From: Candidatus Limnocylindrales bacterium
GTDB lineage: Bacteria; Chloroflexota; Limnocylindria; Limnocylindrales; CSP1-4
Direction: 5' to 3'
DNA length: 19,231 nucleotides
NCBI GenBank assembly: GCA_031292335.1
Contig: JARLHH010000079.1
Span: 1 to 19,231 of the forward strand
The notes under the pieces are model-generated. The model saw only the letters and a program-made list of their open reading frames with translations, had not been told where the DNA came from and searched no databases. Positions 7,971 through 16,315 of this stretch are shown piece after piece (positions within the stretch are counted from its first letter, which is position 1; the number at the start of each line of letters is the position of its first letter). The translations under genes and the position numbers were made by a program.

Positions 7971-9977
7971 TCAGGCGTCGAGGTGGGCGCCCCCGTGCCC
8001 GGGTGCCTGGAACGGAACGTCGGCCACGAGGATGTCCGGCCGGCCGGTGAGCGCGTCGCGGATGCGGTGGATGTTCTGGTTGAAGAGGATGTGCTCCCAC
8101 CAGTGGTGGGTCATGCGCTCCGGCAGGAGCACCACGGTGACGCTGCTGGAGTCTCGCTCGGCAGCCACCTCCAGGTAGCGGATCAGCGGATCGACCAGGT
8201 TGCGGTAGGGCGATTCCACGATCACGAACTGGATGCCGGGAAGCTGCCGCTCGAACCGCTCGCGAACCTGCTCACCCGCCGCGACATCGTCGGTCACGTA
8301 GACGGCGGTGATGTCGTCGGTCATGGAGCGCCCGAACCGGACCGCCTGGATGACGTCCCAGCGGAGGTCGAATACCGGGATCACGACACGCCGGCGGTGG
8401 AGCGGGGGTCCCCAAACGAGACCGGGATCCACGGCCAGCTCCAGGACCCCACGCGAGTATTGGCGCTTGACGAACAGCATGAGCGCGACGAGGATCGGGA
8501 CGACCAAGAGGATGATCCAGGCGCCCAGCGCGAACTTCGCGATGGCGAAGATCGCGACGACAATCGCAGTGGTGGTGGCCCCCAGGCCGTTGAGGAACGC
8601 GCTGCGTCGCCACCCGGGACCCCGTTCCAGGTACCAGTGGCGGACCATGCCCGCCTGGGAGAGCGTGAAGGCCGTGAAGACGCCGATCGCGTAGAGCGGG
8701 ATGAGGGCCTCGACGCGGCCCTGGAACGCGACGACGAGCACGATCGACACCATTGCGAGGGCGATGATCCCGGCGTTGAAGGCCAGCCGCTCGCCCCGGA
8801 AGGAGAACTGGCGGGGAAAGAAGCCGTCCTTGGCGAGGATCGACGCGACGCGCGGGAAGTCGGCAAAGCTCGTCTGGGCGGCGAGCACCAGGATGCCCAT
8901 CGTGGAGAGCTGAAGCAGGTACCACAGGGGACCCGGGCCGTACACCGAGCGCCCGATCTGCGAGAGGACCGACTCGCCGCTGGCCGACGGCAGCGCACCG
9001 CTCACGTGGGCGAGGAACGACGTGCCGAGGAACATCGTCGCGAGCAGCACCGACATCACGAGCATGGTCGCCTGGGCGTTCTTCCACTCGGGTGGCTTGA
9101 AGGCGGGCACGCCGTTGGCGACCGCCTCGGTGCCCGTCATGGCGGAGCAGCCGTCCGCGAACGCTCGCATCAGCAGGAGCACGCCGAACGTCTCGGCCGG
9201 GACCTGCGCCGGGATGACGCCGGTGACCTGCGGTGGGTGACCGAGCACGGTCCGCAGCACACCGGCGCCGATCATGAGGAGCGCGCTGCCGAGGAAGATG
9301 TAGGTCGGCGCGGCGAAGATCGTGCCGCTCTCACGGAGGCCCCGCAGGTTGACCGCCATTACCAGAAGGATGAACAGCACGATGAGCGGCACCGCGGCCG
9401 GAAGCAGCGGCGGGAAGAGCGAGTAGAGCGCCTGCACGCCCGACGAGACGCTGACGGCGACCGTAAGGACGTAGTCGGTCAGGAGGGCCGCGGCGGCGAT
9501 CAGCCCCGGCAACACGCCGAGGTTCGCCCGGGCCACGATGTAGCTGCCGCCGCCGTTCGGATACGCGCGGATCGTCTGCCGGTACGAAAGCGTCACCAGC
9601 GCGAGAACCCCCACGATCGCGAGCGAGATCGGGAGCAGCCAGCCGAAGGCGAGGGTTCCCACCCCGAGCAGGGTGAAGAGGCTTGCCTCCGTCGCGTACG
9701 CGACAGACGACATGACGTCCGACGAGAAGACCGGCAAGGCCTTCCACTTCGGCAGGCGCTGCGTGATCTCCTCTTCGGACTGCAACGGATGTCCGAAGAG
9801 CCGCCGTCGTGCCGCGAGGCCGACGCGCCCGATCCGCGTGCGCGGCTCGCTCGCGGTCGGCCGGGCCACCACGACGCCCGGCGCCGCGTAGCGGAAGTAC
9901 TTCGACTCGGGCCGGGTGACGCGGACGCGCCGGTCGGCGGGCTTCTGTCCGCGGAGGAGGTTCGGGTCGTTCTTCAC
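7971..9977 (-). CDS. KimA-like APC-superfamily potassium transporter
   Basis: This 668-aa protein has a basic 60-residue N-terminus, then about 12 hydrophobic segments (roughly 95-510), then a cytoplasmic C-terminal domain of about 150 residues resembling a universal-stress-type fold. The stretch LFGHPLQSEEE followed by KALPVFSSDVMSSVAYATEA is characteristic of the KimA (YdaO) branch. Asp87 and Tyr94 keep the seven-residue spacing of the K+-site Asp36 and Tyr43 of Bacillus subtilis KimA (from memory). YPNGGGSYIVAR is a typical APC signature. The family imports K+ by proton symport; an amino-acid transporter is the alternative. The GTG at 9977 was preferred to an upstream ATG at 10025 because a -10-like TACAGT lies 6 nt upstream. 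The leader is therefore too short for the c-di-AMP riboswitch that controls kimA in Bacillus. Confidence 0.88.
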   Translation of the reverse strand: MKNDPNLLRGQKPADRRVRVTRPESKYFRYAAPGVVVARPTASEPRTRIGRVGLAARRRLFGHPLQSEEEITQRLPKWKALPVFSSDVMSSVAYATEASLFTLLGVGTLAFGWLLPISLAIVGVLALVTLSYRQTIRAYPNGGGSYIVARANLGVLPGLIAAAALLTDYVLTVAVSVSSGVQALYSLFPPLLPAAVPLIVLFILLVMAVNLRGLRESGTIFAAPTYIFLGSALLMIGAGVLRTVLGHPPQVTGVIPAQVPAETFGVLLLMRAFADGCSAMTGTEAVANGVPAFKPPEWKNAQATMLVMSVLLATMFLGTSFLAHVSGALPSASGESVLSQIGRSVYGPGPLWYLLQLSTMGILVLAAQTSFADFPRVASILAKDGFFPRQFSFRGERLAFNAGIIALAMVSIVLVVAFQGRVEALIPLYAIGVFTAFTLSQAGMVRHWYLERGPGWRRSAFLNGLGATTTAIVVAIFAIAKFALGAWIILLVVPILVALMLFVKRQYSRGVLELAVDPGLVWGPPLHRRRVVIPVFDLRWDVIQAVRFGRSMTDDITAVYVTDDVAAGEQVRERFERQLPGIQFVIVESPYRNLVDPLIRYLEVAAERDSSSVTVVLLPERMTHHWWEHILFNQNIHRIRDALTGRPDILVADVPFQAPGHGGAHLDA

Positions 9978-9983
9978 TGCGTG

Positions 9984-9989
9984 ACTGTA
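9984..9989 (-). promoter_or_regulatory. -10-like element of the KimA-like gene (leaderless type)
   Basis: TACAGT on the minus strand is separated by 6 nt (CACGCA) from the GTG start at 9977, which predicts transcription from the start codon itself. There is no room for a 5' riboswitch if this promoter is used. Confidence 0.45.
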
Positions 9990-10021
9990 CTCACGCGGGC
10001 CCAACCCCGCGTGGCCGGACC

Positions 10022-10129
10022 TCACCCAGCGCGGACCTCGACGTCCCAGCCACCCCCCAGCCGGATCCGCGGCCCCCGCCCGACGTCGATTCCGGTCGCG
10101 CTCTCAGCGCTCCTCGGCCCCGCGCGCAT
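10022..10129 (-). CDS. Possible 35-aa small ORF overlapping the 3' end of typA
   Basis: An ATG at 10129 inside the last codons of typA opens a 35-codon frame that fills most of the typA to kimA-like gap. It begins MRAGPRSAESATGIDVGRGP and ends IRLGGGWDVEVRAG. Third positions after the typA overlap are nearly all G or C, as in neighbouring genes, and the C-terminal half reads like a beta-hairpin. GAGG lies directly against the ATG, which is poor spacing for a ribosome site. In DNA of this GC content such a short open frame can easily arise by chance, and I recognise no family. It may be noise, or the remnant of a longer gene. Confidence 0.22.
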   Translation of the reverse strand: MRAGPRSAESATGIDVGRGPRIRLGGGWDVEVRAG

Positions 10130-12062
10130 CCTCGCGCGCACCGGCCTGCCGGCGCCGGTCGTGCTGCGACAGGAGCCGCTTACGGAGCCGGATCTGGCCG
10201 GGGGTCACCTCCACCAGCTCGTCGTCGCCGATGAACTCGATGGCGGTCTCCAGCGTCATCGGCCGCGGCGGGACCAGGCGGAGCGCCTCGTCGTGGGCGT
10301 GGGTCCGGATGTTCGTCAGCTTCTTCTCTTTCGTCACGTTGACGTCCATGTCGCCGGAGCGCGCGTTCTCCCCGACGACCATCCCTTCGTAGACATCGAC
10401 GCCGGCGCCGATGAACATCTCGGCCCGCTCCTGCAGGTTGTACAGGCCGTAGGCGTTCGACGTGCCGAGACGATCGGCCACCAGGACGCCGTCCGTTCGG
10501 TGGGTGACCTCGCCGGCGTACGGGCCGTAGCCCTCCCCGATCTGGTGGAGGAGGGCGGTTCCCCGGGTCTCGGTCATGAGCTGGCCGCGGTAGCCGATCA
10601 GCCCGCGGACCGGGAGCACGAAGTCCATCCGGACCCGGCCGTCGGCGTCGGTCGACATCTGCTCGAGTCGGCCCTTGCGGCCGGCCAGCGCGGTCTGGAT
10701 CGTCCCGATGTACTCCGGCGGGATGTCGATCGTGATCCGCTCGTACGGCTCCTGCAGCTCCCCGTCGAGCGTCCGGAGGATCACCTCCGGACGGCTCACC
10801 TGGAGCTCGAACCCCTCCCGGCGCATCTGCTCGACCAGGACGGCGAGCTGGAGCTCGCCGCGGCCGCGCACCTCGAACGTGTCGGCCGACTCGGTCGGGA
10901 AGAACTGGATCGCGACGTTGCCCAGGATCTCCTTCTCCAGCCGCGCCCGGATCTGGCGGCTGGTCAGGAACCTGCCGTCGCGGCCGGAGAGGGGCGAGGT
11001 GTTGACGCCGAAGGTCATCCGCAGGGTCGGCTCGTCCACCTCCAGGCGTGGCAGGGGACGCGGGTCGGCAGGATCGGTCAGCGTGTCGCCGATGGTGACC
11101 TCGGGCAGACCCGCCACGGAGACGATGTCGCCGGGGCCGGCCTCCTCGATGTCGGCCCGCTCGATCCCGTGGGCGGTCTGGAGCGCCGTCACCGTGCCGG
11201 AGAGCGTGATGGTCCGCCCCGGCTCGACGCCGCCATCCGGGTCGGCAGCCTCCTCGCGGACCACCACGATGCGCTGCCCAACCCGGATCGTCCCGTTCAT
11301 CAGCCGCCCGACCGCCATCCGGCCCACGTATTCGTTCGCGGACAGGTTCGTCACCAGCAGCTGGAGCGGGTGACCGGGAACGTAGGTGGGCGGCGGCGTG
11401 ACCGCGACGAGCAGCTCCAGGAGCGGGCGCAGGCTGGTCCCGGGAACCGCCAGCGCCCGCGTCGCGGTGCCCGCCCTGGCGTTCGTGTAGACGACCGGGA
11501 ACTCGATCTGGCCGGCGTCGGCGCCAAGGTCCATGAACAGCTCGTAGATGTCGTCCAGCACTTCGGCGGGCCGCGCGTCACCCCGGTCGATCTTGTTGAC
11601 CGCCACGACCACCGGCAGGTGGCGCGCCATCGCCTTCTGGAGCACGTAGCGCGTCTGGGGCAGCGGCCCTTCCGCGGCATCCACGAGCAGCAGCACCGAG
11701 TCCACCAGGTTCAACGAGCGCTCCACCTCGCCGCCGAAGTCGGCGTGGCCCGGGGTGTCGACGATGTTGATGTGGATCCCGTCGAAGTCGACATTGGTCT
11801 GCTTCGCCAGGATCGTGATCCCCTTCTCCCGCTCCAGGTCCATCGAGTCCATCACGCGCTCCGCCACGATCTGGTTCGCCCGGAAGGACCCCGTCTGGCG
11901 CAGAAGCGCATCCACGAGCGTGGTCTTGCCATGGTCCACGTGGGCGACAATCGCCACGTTGCGCAGGTCGGCGCGGACGGCGAGGGTCGGGGCGTCCGTC
12001 GGGGGCGCCGGCGGAGGTGCAGGGATGGCGGACATGCGGGGTGGAGCGCTCGCTTCGGTCAT
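10104..12062 (-). CDS. typA: Ribosome-associated translational GTPase TypA/BipA
   Basis: TypA/BipA is an EF-G-like GTPase that binds 70S ribosomes and helps ribosome assembly and stress or cold adaptation. The 652-aa product has G1 AHVDHGKT (40-47), the switch I region with REKGITI (about 78-84), G3 DTPGH (102-106) and G4 NKID (156-159). EF-Tu-like domain II follows, then the TypA-specific C-terminus (MTETRGTALLHQIGEGYGPY, then NVTKEKKLTNIR with the alpha-domain lysines). An Ala/Pro-rich extension of about 30 residues precedes the G domain; a second ATG at 12035 would trim nine residues of it. I chose the ATG at 12062 because a -10-like GACAAT and a GGAG lie just upstream. The frame is open further, to 12749, but that part is antisense to the neighbouring gene. 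Confidence 0.97.
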   Translation of the reverse strand: MTEASAPPRMSAIPAPPPAPPTDAPTLAVRADLRNVAIVAHVDHGKTTLVDALLRQTGSFRANQIVAERVMDSMDLEREKGITILAKQTNVDFDGIHINIVDTPGHADFGGEVERSLNLVDSVLLLVDAAEGPLPQTRYVLQKAMARHLPVVVAVNKIDRGDARPAEVLDDIYELFMDLGADAGQIEFPVVYTNARAGTATRALAVPGTSLRPLLELLVAVTPPPTYVPGHPLQLLVTNLSANEYVGRMAVGRLMNGTIRVGQRIVVVREEAADPDGGVEPGRTITLSGTVTALQTAHGIERADIEEAGPGDIVSVAGLPEVTIGDTLTDPADPRPLPRLEVDEPTLRMTFGVNTSPLSGRDGRFLTSRQIRARLEKEILGNVAIQFFPTESADTFEVRGRGELQLAVLVEQMRREGFELQVSRPEVILRTLDGELQEPYERITIDIPPEYIGTIQTALAGRKGRLEQMSTDADGRVRMDFVLPVRGLIGYRGQLMTETRGTALLHQIGEGYGPYAGEVTHRTDGVLVADRLGTSNAYGLYNLQERAEMFIGAGVDVYEGMVVGENARSGDMDVNVTKEKKLTNIRTHAHDEALRLVPPRPMTLETAIEFIGDDELVEVTPGQIRLRKRLLSQHDRRRQAGAREDARGAEER

Positions 12063-12072
12063 GGGCTCTCCG

Positions 12073-12078
12073 ATTGTC
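12073..12078 (-). promoter_or_regulatory. -10-like element of typA
   Basis: GACAAT on the minus strand ends 10 nt before the ATG at 12062. The 10 nt contain GGAGAG, so a leader of about 3-4 nt is predicted, with at best a truncated Shine-Dalgarno sequence. It lies in the 81-nt region divergent from the gene at 12144. Confidence 0.4.
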
Positions 12079-12130
12079 GCACAGGTGCCGGACACCACCC
12101 GTGAACGGAGCCACCCGCCAGGGCGCCTGC

Positions 12131-12136
12131 TAGGAT
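12131..12136 (+). promoter_or_regulatory. -10-like element of the MobA-like gene (leaderless type)
   Basis: TAGGAT is followed by 7 nt (CGGCGGC) and the GTG start at 12144, which gives an essentially leaderless mRNA. Confidence 0.45.
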
Positions 12137-12143
12137 CGGCGGC

Positions 12144-12815
12144 GTGACTGTCGCCGCCTGCATCCTGGCCTCCTCCGCCGACACCGCCCTCCGCGACGTG
12201 GCCGGCACGCCGAACGTGCGCCGCCTCGTCGACCTGGCCTGGGCCGGAGGCGCGCTCCCCGTGATCGTGGTCAGCCCGGATCCGCAGGGAGCCGTTGCGC
12301 TGGCCCTTGCCGGCACGCCCAGCGTCCTGGCGGCCCCGGCGCCGGACGCGGGGACGGCGGGGCAGCTGGCGCGCGCGATGGAACTCGCGTGCCGGGAGGT
12401 GGACGCGACCGACGCGGCGCTCCTCTGGCCGGCCCGGATGGGGTGGCTCGACGCCGAGACCGTGACGTCGCTCATCGAGGCGCACGGCGCCGAGCGCGAC
12501 ACCCTCCTCCGGCCGGCGTTCCGGGCGGCTCCCGGCTGGCCGATCCTCCTCCCGGTCGGGCGCCTGCCGGCGCTGCACGCGCTTTCCGCCGACCTCGTGC
12601 CGGAGGAGATCTCCGAGGCGCTCGCCGCGGCCCTCCCGAGCCGCACCGTCGACCTGGGCGACCCGGGAATCGTGCACAGCATCGAGACGGCGCCGGCCGA
12701 CCTGCCGCCGTTCGAGGGTCCTCCCGAGCCCGCGGCGGACCGGCACCACGAGTGGGGCGCCCTGGTCGCCGACGGCCCCGACGAGGCGCCGGAGCCACCG
12801 ACGGCCCGCGACTGA
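12144..12815 (+). CDS. Degenerate MobA/MocA-like nucleotidyltransferase-fold protein
   Basis: The 223-aa product aligns by eye with molybdenum-cofactor nucleotidyltransferases. It opens TVAACILASS, where active enzymes have a LAGG/LAAG-x-S-x-R-x-G loop. Then come RRLVDLAWAGGALPVIVVS (about 26-44), ETVTSLIEAHGA (105-116), PGWPILLPVGRLPAL (130-144, like the HPVLF region) and LGDPGIVHSIETAPADL (171-187, like the GIVHDIDTPED end). The glycine-rich nucleotide loop, its Lys, the D-x-P metal motif (here LLWPARMGW) and the last metal Asp (here Ser) are all altered, so catalysis is doubtful. The last 35 residues are acidic and Pro-rich. The start is a GTG 7 nt after a -10-like TAGGAT. It is divergent from typA and ends 1 nt from the stop of 6-phosphogluconate dehydrogenase. 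Fold assignment is fairly confident; the role is unknown. Confidence 0.75.
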   Translation: MTVAACILASSADTALRDVAGTPNVRRLVDLAWAGGALPVIVVSPDPQGAVALALAGTPSVLAAPAPDAGTAGQLARAMELACREVDATDAALLWPARMGWLDAETVTSLIEAHGAERDTLLRPAFRAAPGWPILLPVGRLPALHALSADLVPEEISEALAAALPSRTVDLGDPGIVHSIETAPADLPPFEGPPEPAADRHHEWGALVADGPDEAPEPPTARD

Positions 12816-12816
12816 G

Positions 12817-13836
12817 CTACCCCTTCGGCTCCAGGTGACCGCCGAAGCCGAGGCGCATCGCGGAAAGGACCTTGTCGGCGAAGTCGGCCTCGCCGCGCGA
12901 CATGAAGCGCTCGTACAGCGCGGTGGTCAGGACCGGCGCCGGCGCGCCGACGTCGATCGCCGCGATGCTCGTCCAGCGTCCCTCGCCCGAGTCCGATACC
13001 CGGCCCTCGAAGTCCGCCAGGTCGCCGCTGCGCAGGAACGCCTCGGCGGCCAGGTCCAGCAACCACGAGGCGACCACGCTCCCCCGCCGCCAGACCTCGG
13101 TCACCGCCGGGATGTCGATCTCGTACCGGTACAGCGCCGGGTCGCGCAGCGGCGTGACCTCGGCGCTGACCTCGCGCTCCTGCCGGCCGGCATTCGCGTG
13201 CTTCAGGATGTTCAGGCCCTCCGCGTAGGCCGCCATCACGCCGTACTCGATCCCGTTGTGAATCATCTTCACGAAGTGCCCGGCGCCGCTCGGGCCGCAA
13301 TGGAGGTACCCGTTCTCGGCGGAGTCCGGGTCACCCGACCGGCCCGGCGTCCGGGGAGCGGCGACGACGCCTGGCGCCAGCGCGCGGAAGATCGGGTCGA
13401 GGCGCCCCACGGCCTCGGCCGGGCCGCCGATCATGAGGCAGTACCCGCGTTCCAGGCCGGCCACGCCGCCGCTCGTGCCGCAGTCGAGGTAGTCGATCCC
13501 GGCCTCCGCGAGCGTCGCGGAGCGGCGCAGGTCGTCGACGTAGTAGGAGTTGCCGCCGTCCACGATCACGTCGCCGCGCGACAGCAGCGGAACCAGCTCG
13601 TCGAGCGTGGCGTCCACGGCAGCGGCCGGCACCATCAGCCACAGCACGCGCGGCGCGGCCAGCTGGCCGACCAGGTCCTGCAGCGATGTCGCCGCGGCGG
13701 TGATCGACCCGTCGGCGAGCAGGCTGTTGACCGTCTCGGCGTGACGGGCGTAGCCGACGACGTCGTGACCCGCGCGCAGCCAGCGCCGCGCCATGAAGCC
13801 GCCCATCCGGCCCAGCCCGACCAGTCCGATCCGCAT
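12817..13836 (-). CDS. 6-phosphogluconate dehydrogenase, decarboxylating (short GndA/YqeC type)
   Basis: This enzyme oxidatively decarboxylates 6-phosphogluconate to ribulose-5-phosphate. The 339-aa length marks the short form, often NAD-linked, rather than the classical 470-aa enzyme. Visible motifs are the Rossmann loop GLVGLGRMGG (4-13), DGGNSYYVDDL (93-103), GTSGGVAGLERGYCLMIGG (120-138) and the catalytic lysine segment HFVKMIHNGIEYG (187-199, Lys190, His193, Asn194). All expected catalytic residues are present. The ATG at 13836 has GAGAGGGAAG upstream as a Shine-Dalgarno-like sequence and follows the double-ACT gene by 15 nt. The gene is the last of an aspS-ACT-gnd run and ends tail to tail with the MobA-like gene, leaving no room for a separate terminator. 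Confidence 0.93.
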   Translation of the reverse strand: MRIGLVGLGRMGGFMARRWLRAGHDVVGYARHAETVNSLLADGSITAAATSLQDLVGQLAAPRVLWLMVPAAAVDATLDELVPLLSRGDVIVDGGNSYYVDDLRRSATLAEAGIDYLDCGTSGGVAGLERGYCLMIGGPAEAVGRLDPIFRALAPGVVAAPRTPGRSGDPDSAENGYLHCGPSGAGHFVKMIHNGIEYGVMAAYAEGLNILKHANAGRQEREVSAEVTPLRDPALYRYEIDIPAVTEVWRRGSVVASWLLDLAAEAFLRSGDLADFEGRVSDSGEGRWTSIAAIDVGAPAPVLTTALYERFMSRGEADFADKVLSAMRLGFGGHLEPKG

Positions 13837-13851
13837 CGTCTTCCCTCTCGT

Positions 13852-14238
13852 TCAGCCCAGGCCGAGCGCCCGCCGGGCGCGACCCACGTCGTCCACGGTG
13901 AAGGCCGTCTCGACGATGCCCTCGCGCCGTCCGACAAACAGTACGCCGTGGATGTCCACGCCGGCCGCGGCAAGCTTCTCCGCGACCGCCGCGAAGCCGC
14001 CCGGCTGGTCATCGATCTCCACCACGAGCGCCTCGCCCTCGACGAACGGGTAGCCGAAGGAACGGAGCACCGCGCGCGTCGCGGCGTCGTCGTCGGTGGA
14101 CAGGACGGCGTAGCCGTGATCCCCGGCCCCGCCGCCGGCGATCTCGTGGATGTCGATCCCCCGCTCCGCGAGCGCCCGGGCGAAGGCCGCCAGGGCACCC
14201 GGCCGGTTCTCGAGCTGGACGACGAACTGCGTGCTCAT
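13852..14238 (-). CDS. Tandem ACT-domain protein, likely amino-acid sensor
   Basis: This 128-aa protein is made of two ACT domains and nothing else. ACT1 (about 4-67) has the ligand-loop pattern LENRPGALAAFARALAERGI and ACT2 (about 70-126) has IDDQPGGFAAVAEKLAAAGV. Stand-alone ACT pairs usually bind small ligands, often amino acids, at a domain or dimer interface and regulate a partner. The ATG at 14238 was chosen over one at 14259 because GGAGG lies 6 nt upstream. It follows aspS by 61 nt and precedes 6-phosphogluconate dehydrogenase by 15 nt, so it is likely cotranscribed with the latter and could tune its activity. That partnership is inference from position only; the ligand cannot be told from the sequence. 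Confidence 0.85.
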   Translation of the reverse strand: MSTQFVVQLENRPGALAAFARALAERGIDIHEIAGGGAGDHGYAVLSTDDDAATRAVLRSFGYPFVEGEALVVEIDDQPGGFAAVAEKLAAAGVDIHGVLFVGRREGIVETAFTVDDVGRARRALGLG

Positions 14239-14271
14239 GGCGGCCCTCCACGGATGCATCTACCCGTCCCA

Positions 14272-14289
14272 TTGTCCCGCGCCGGACAA
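14272..14289. promoter_or_regulatory. Short inverted repeat between aspS and the ACT gene
   Basis: TTGTCC and GGACAA form 6-bp perfect arms around a CGCGCC centre, 10 nt past the aspS stop codon. On the minus strand the right arm reads GGACAAT, which also gives a -10-like GACAAT for the ACT-gnd genes. It could be an operator, a weak hairpin or an internal promoter. No T-run follows, so it is not a standard terminator. Confidence 0.3.
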
Positions 14290-14299
14290 CCTCGGGCGC

Positions 14300-16153
<1,854 letters not shown>

Positions 16154-16160
16154 GCCGGCA

Positions 16161-16166
16161 ATCGTA
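16161..16166 (-). promoter_or_regulatory. -10-like element of aspS (leaderless type)
   Basis: TACGAT on the minus strand is followed by 7 nt (TGCCGGC) and the ATG at 16153. No Shine-Dalgarno sequence is present. Confidence 0.45.
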
Positions 16167-16273
16167 GCGGCAACGGCGGCCGCCACGCGCGGCGGCCGGT
16201 GTCCGCCTCACGCAGGGCCGTCGCGGGCGCGATCCGAAAGGTCCCACCGGGGGCCGCGGCACCACGCGGACCA

Positions 16274-16287
16274 TGCCCGATCGGGCA
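16274..16287. promoter_or_regulatory. 14-bp perfect palindrome upstream of the metalloprotease gene, possible operator
   Basis: TGCCCGATCGGGCA is a perfect 14-bp palindrome about 29 nt before the GTG at 16316 and within the -35 zone expected for the promoter there. A smaller dyad, CGGGTGCCCG, lies at 16313-16322. Together they could be repressor half-sites controlling the protease cassette; palindromes with such GC content also occur by chance. Confidence 0.35.
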
Positions 16288-16304
16288 CCGACTCCGGCCC
16301 GGCT

Positions 16305-16310
16305 GATCCT
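16305..16310 (+). promoter_or_regulatory. -10-like element of the metalloprotease gene (one of two candidates)
   Basis: GATCCT is 5 nt upstream of the GTG at 16316. A second candidate, CACACT at 16334-16339, is 6 nt upstream of the in-frame GTG at 16346. Both fit the leaderless pattern of the other genes, so the true start is not settled. Confidence 0.3.
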
Positions 16311-16315
16311 ATCGG

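Noticed and set aside
9978..10103. A c-di-AMP (ydaO-type) riboswitch upstream of the KimA-like gene
   Set aside because: The gap is 126 nt. I see none of the expected paired stems or conserved loop sequences, and the likely start of transcription is at the GTG.
7983..12104. A 1373-codon open frame on the plus strand
   Set aside because: It is antisense to the KimA-like gene and typA, has a low-complexity composition, and runs without a break across an intergenic region. This is expected of a GC-driven shadow frame.
12063..12749. N-terminal extension of TypA by more than 200 residues
   Set aside because: It is antisense to the MobA-like gene and lies upstream of the typA promoter; TypA proteins start shortly before the G1 motif.
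12813..12819. A terminator between the convergent MobA-like and 6-phosphogluconate dehydrogenase genes
   Set aside because: The stop codons are 1 nt apart and no strong stem-loop with a T-run is seen on either side.
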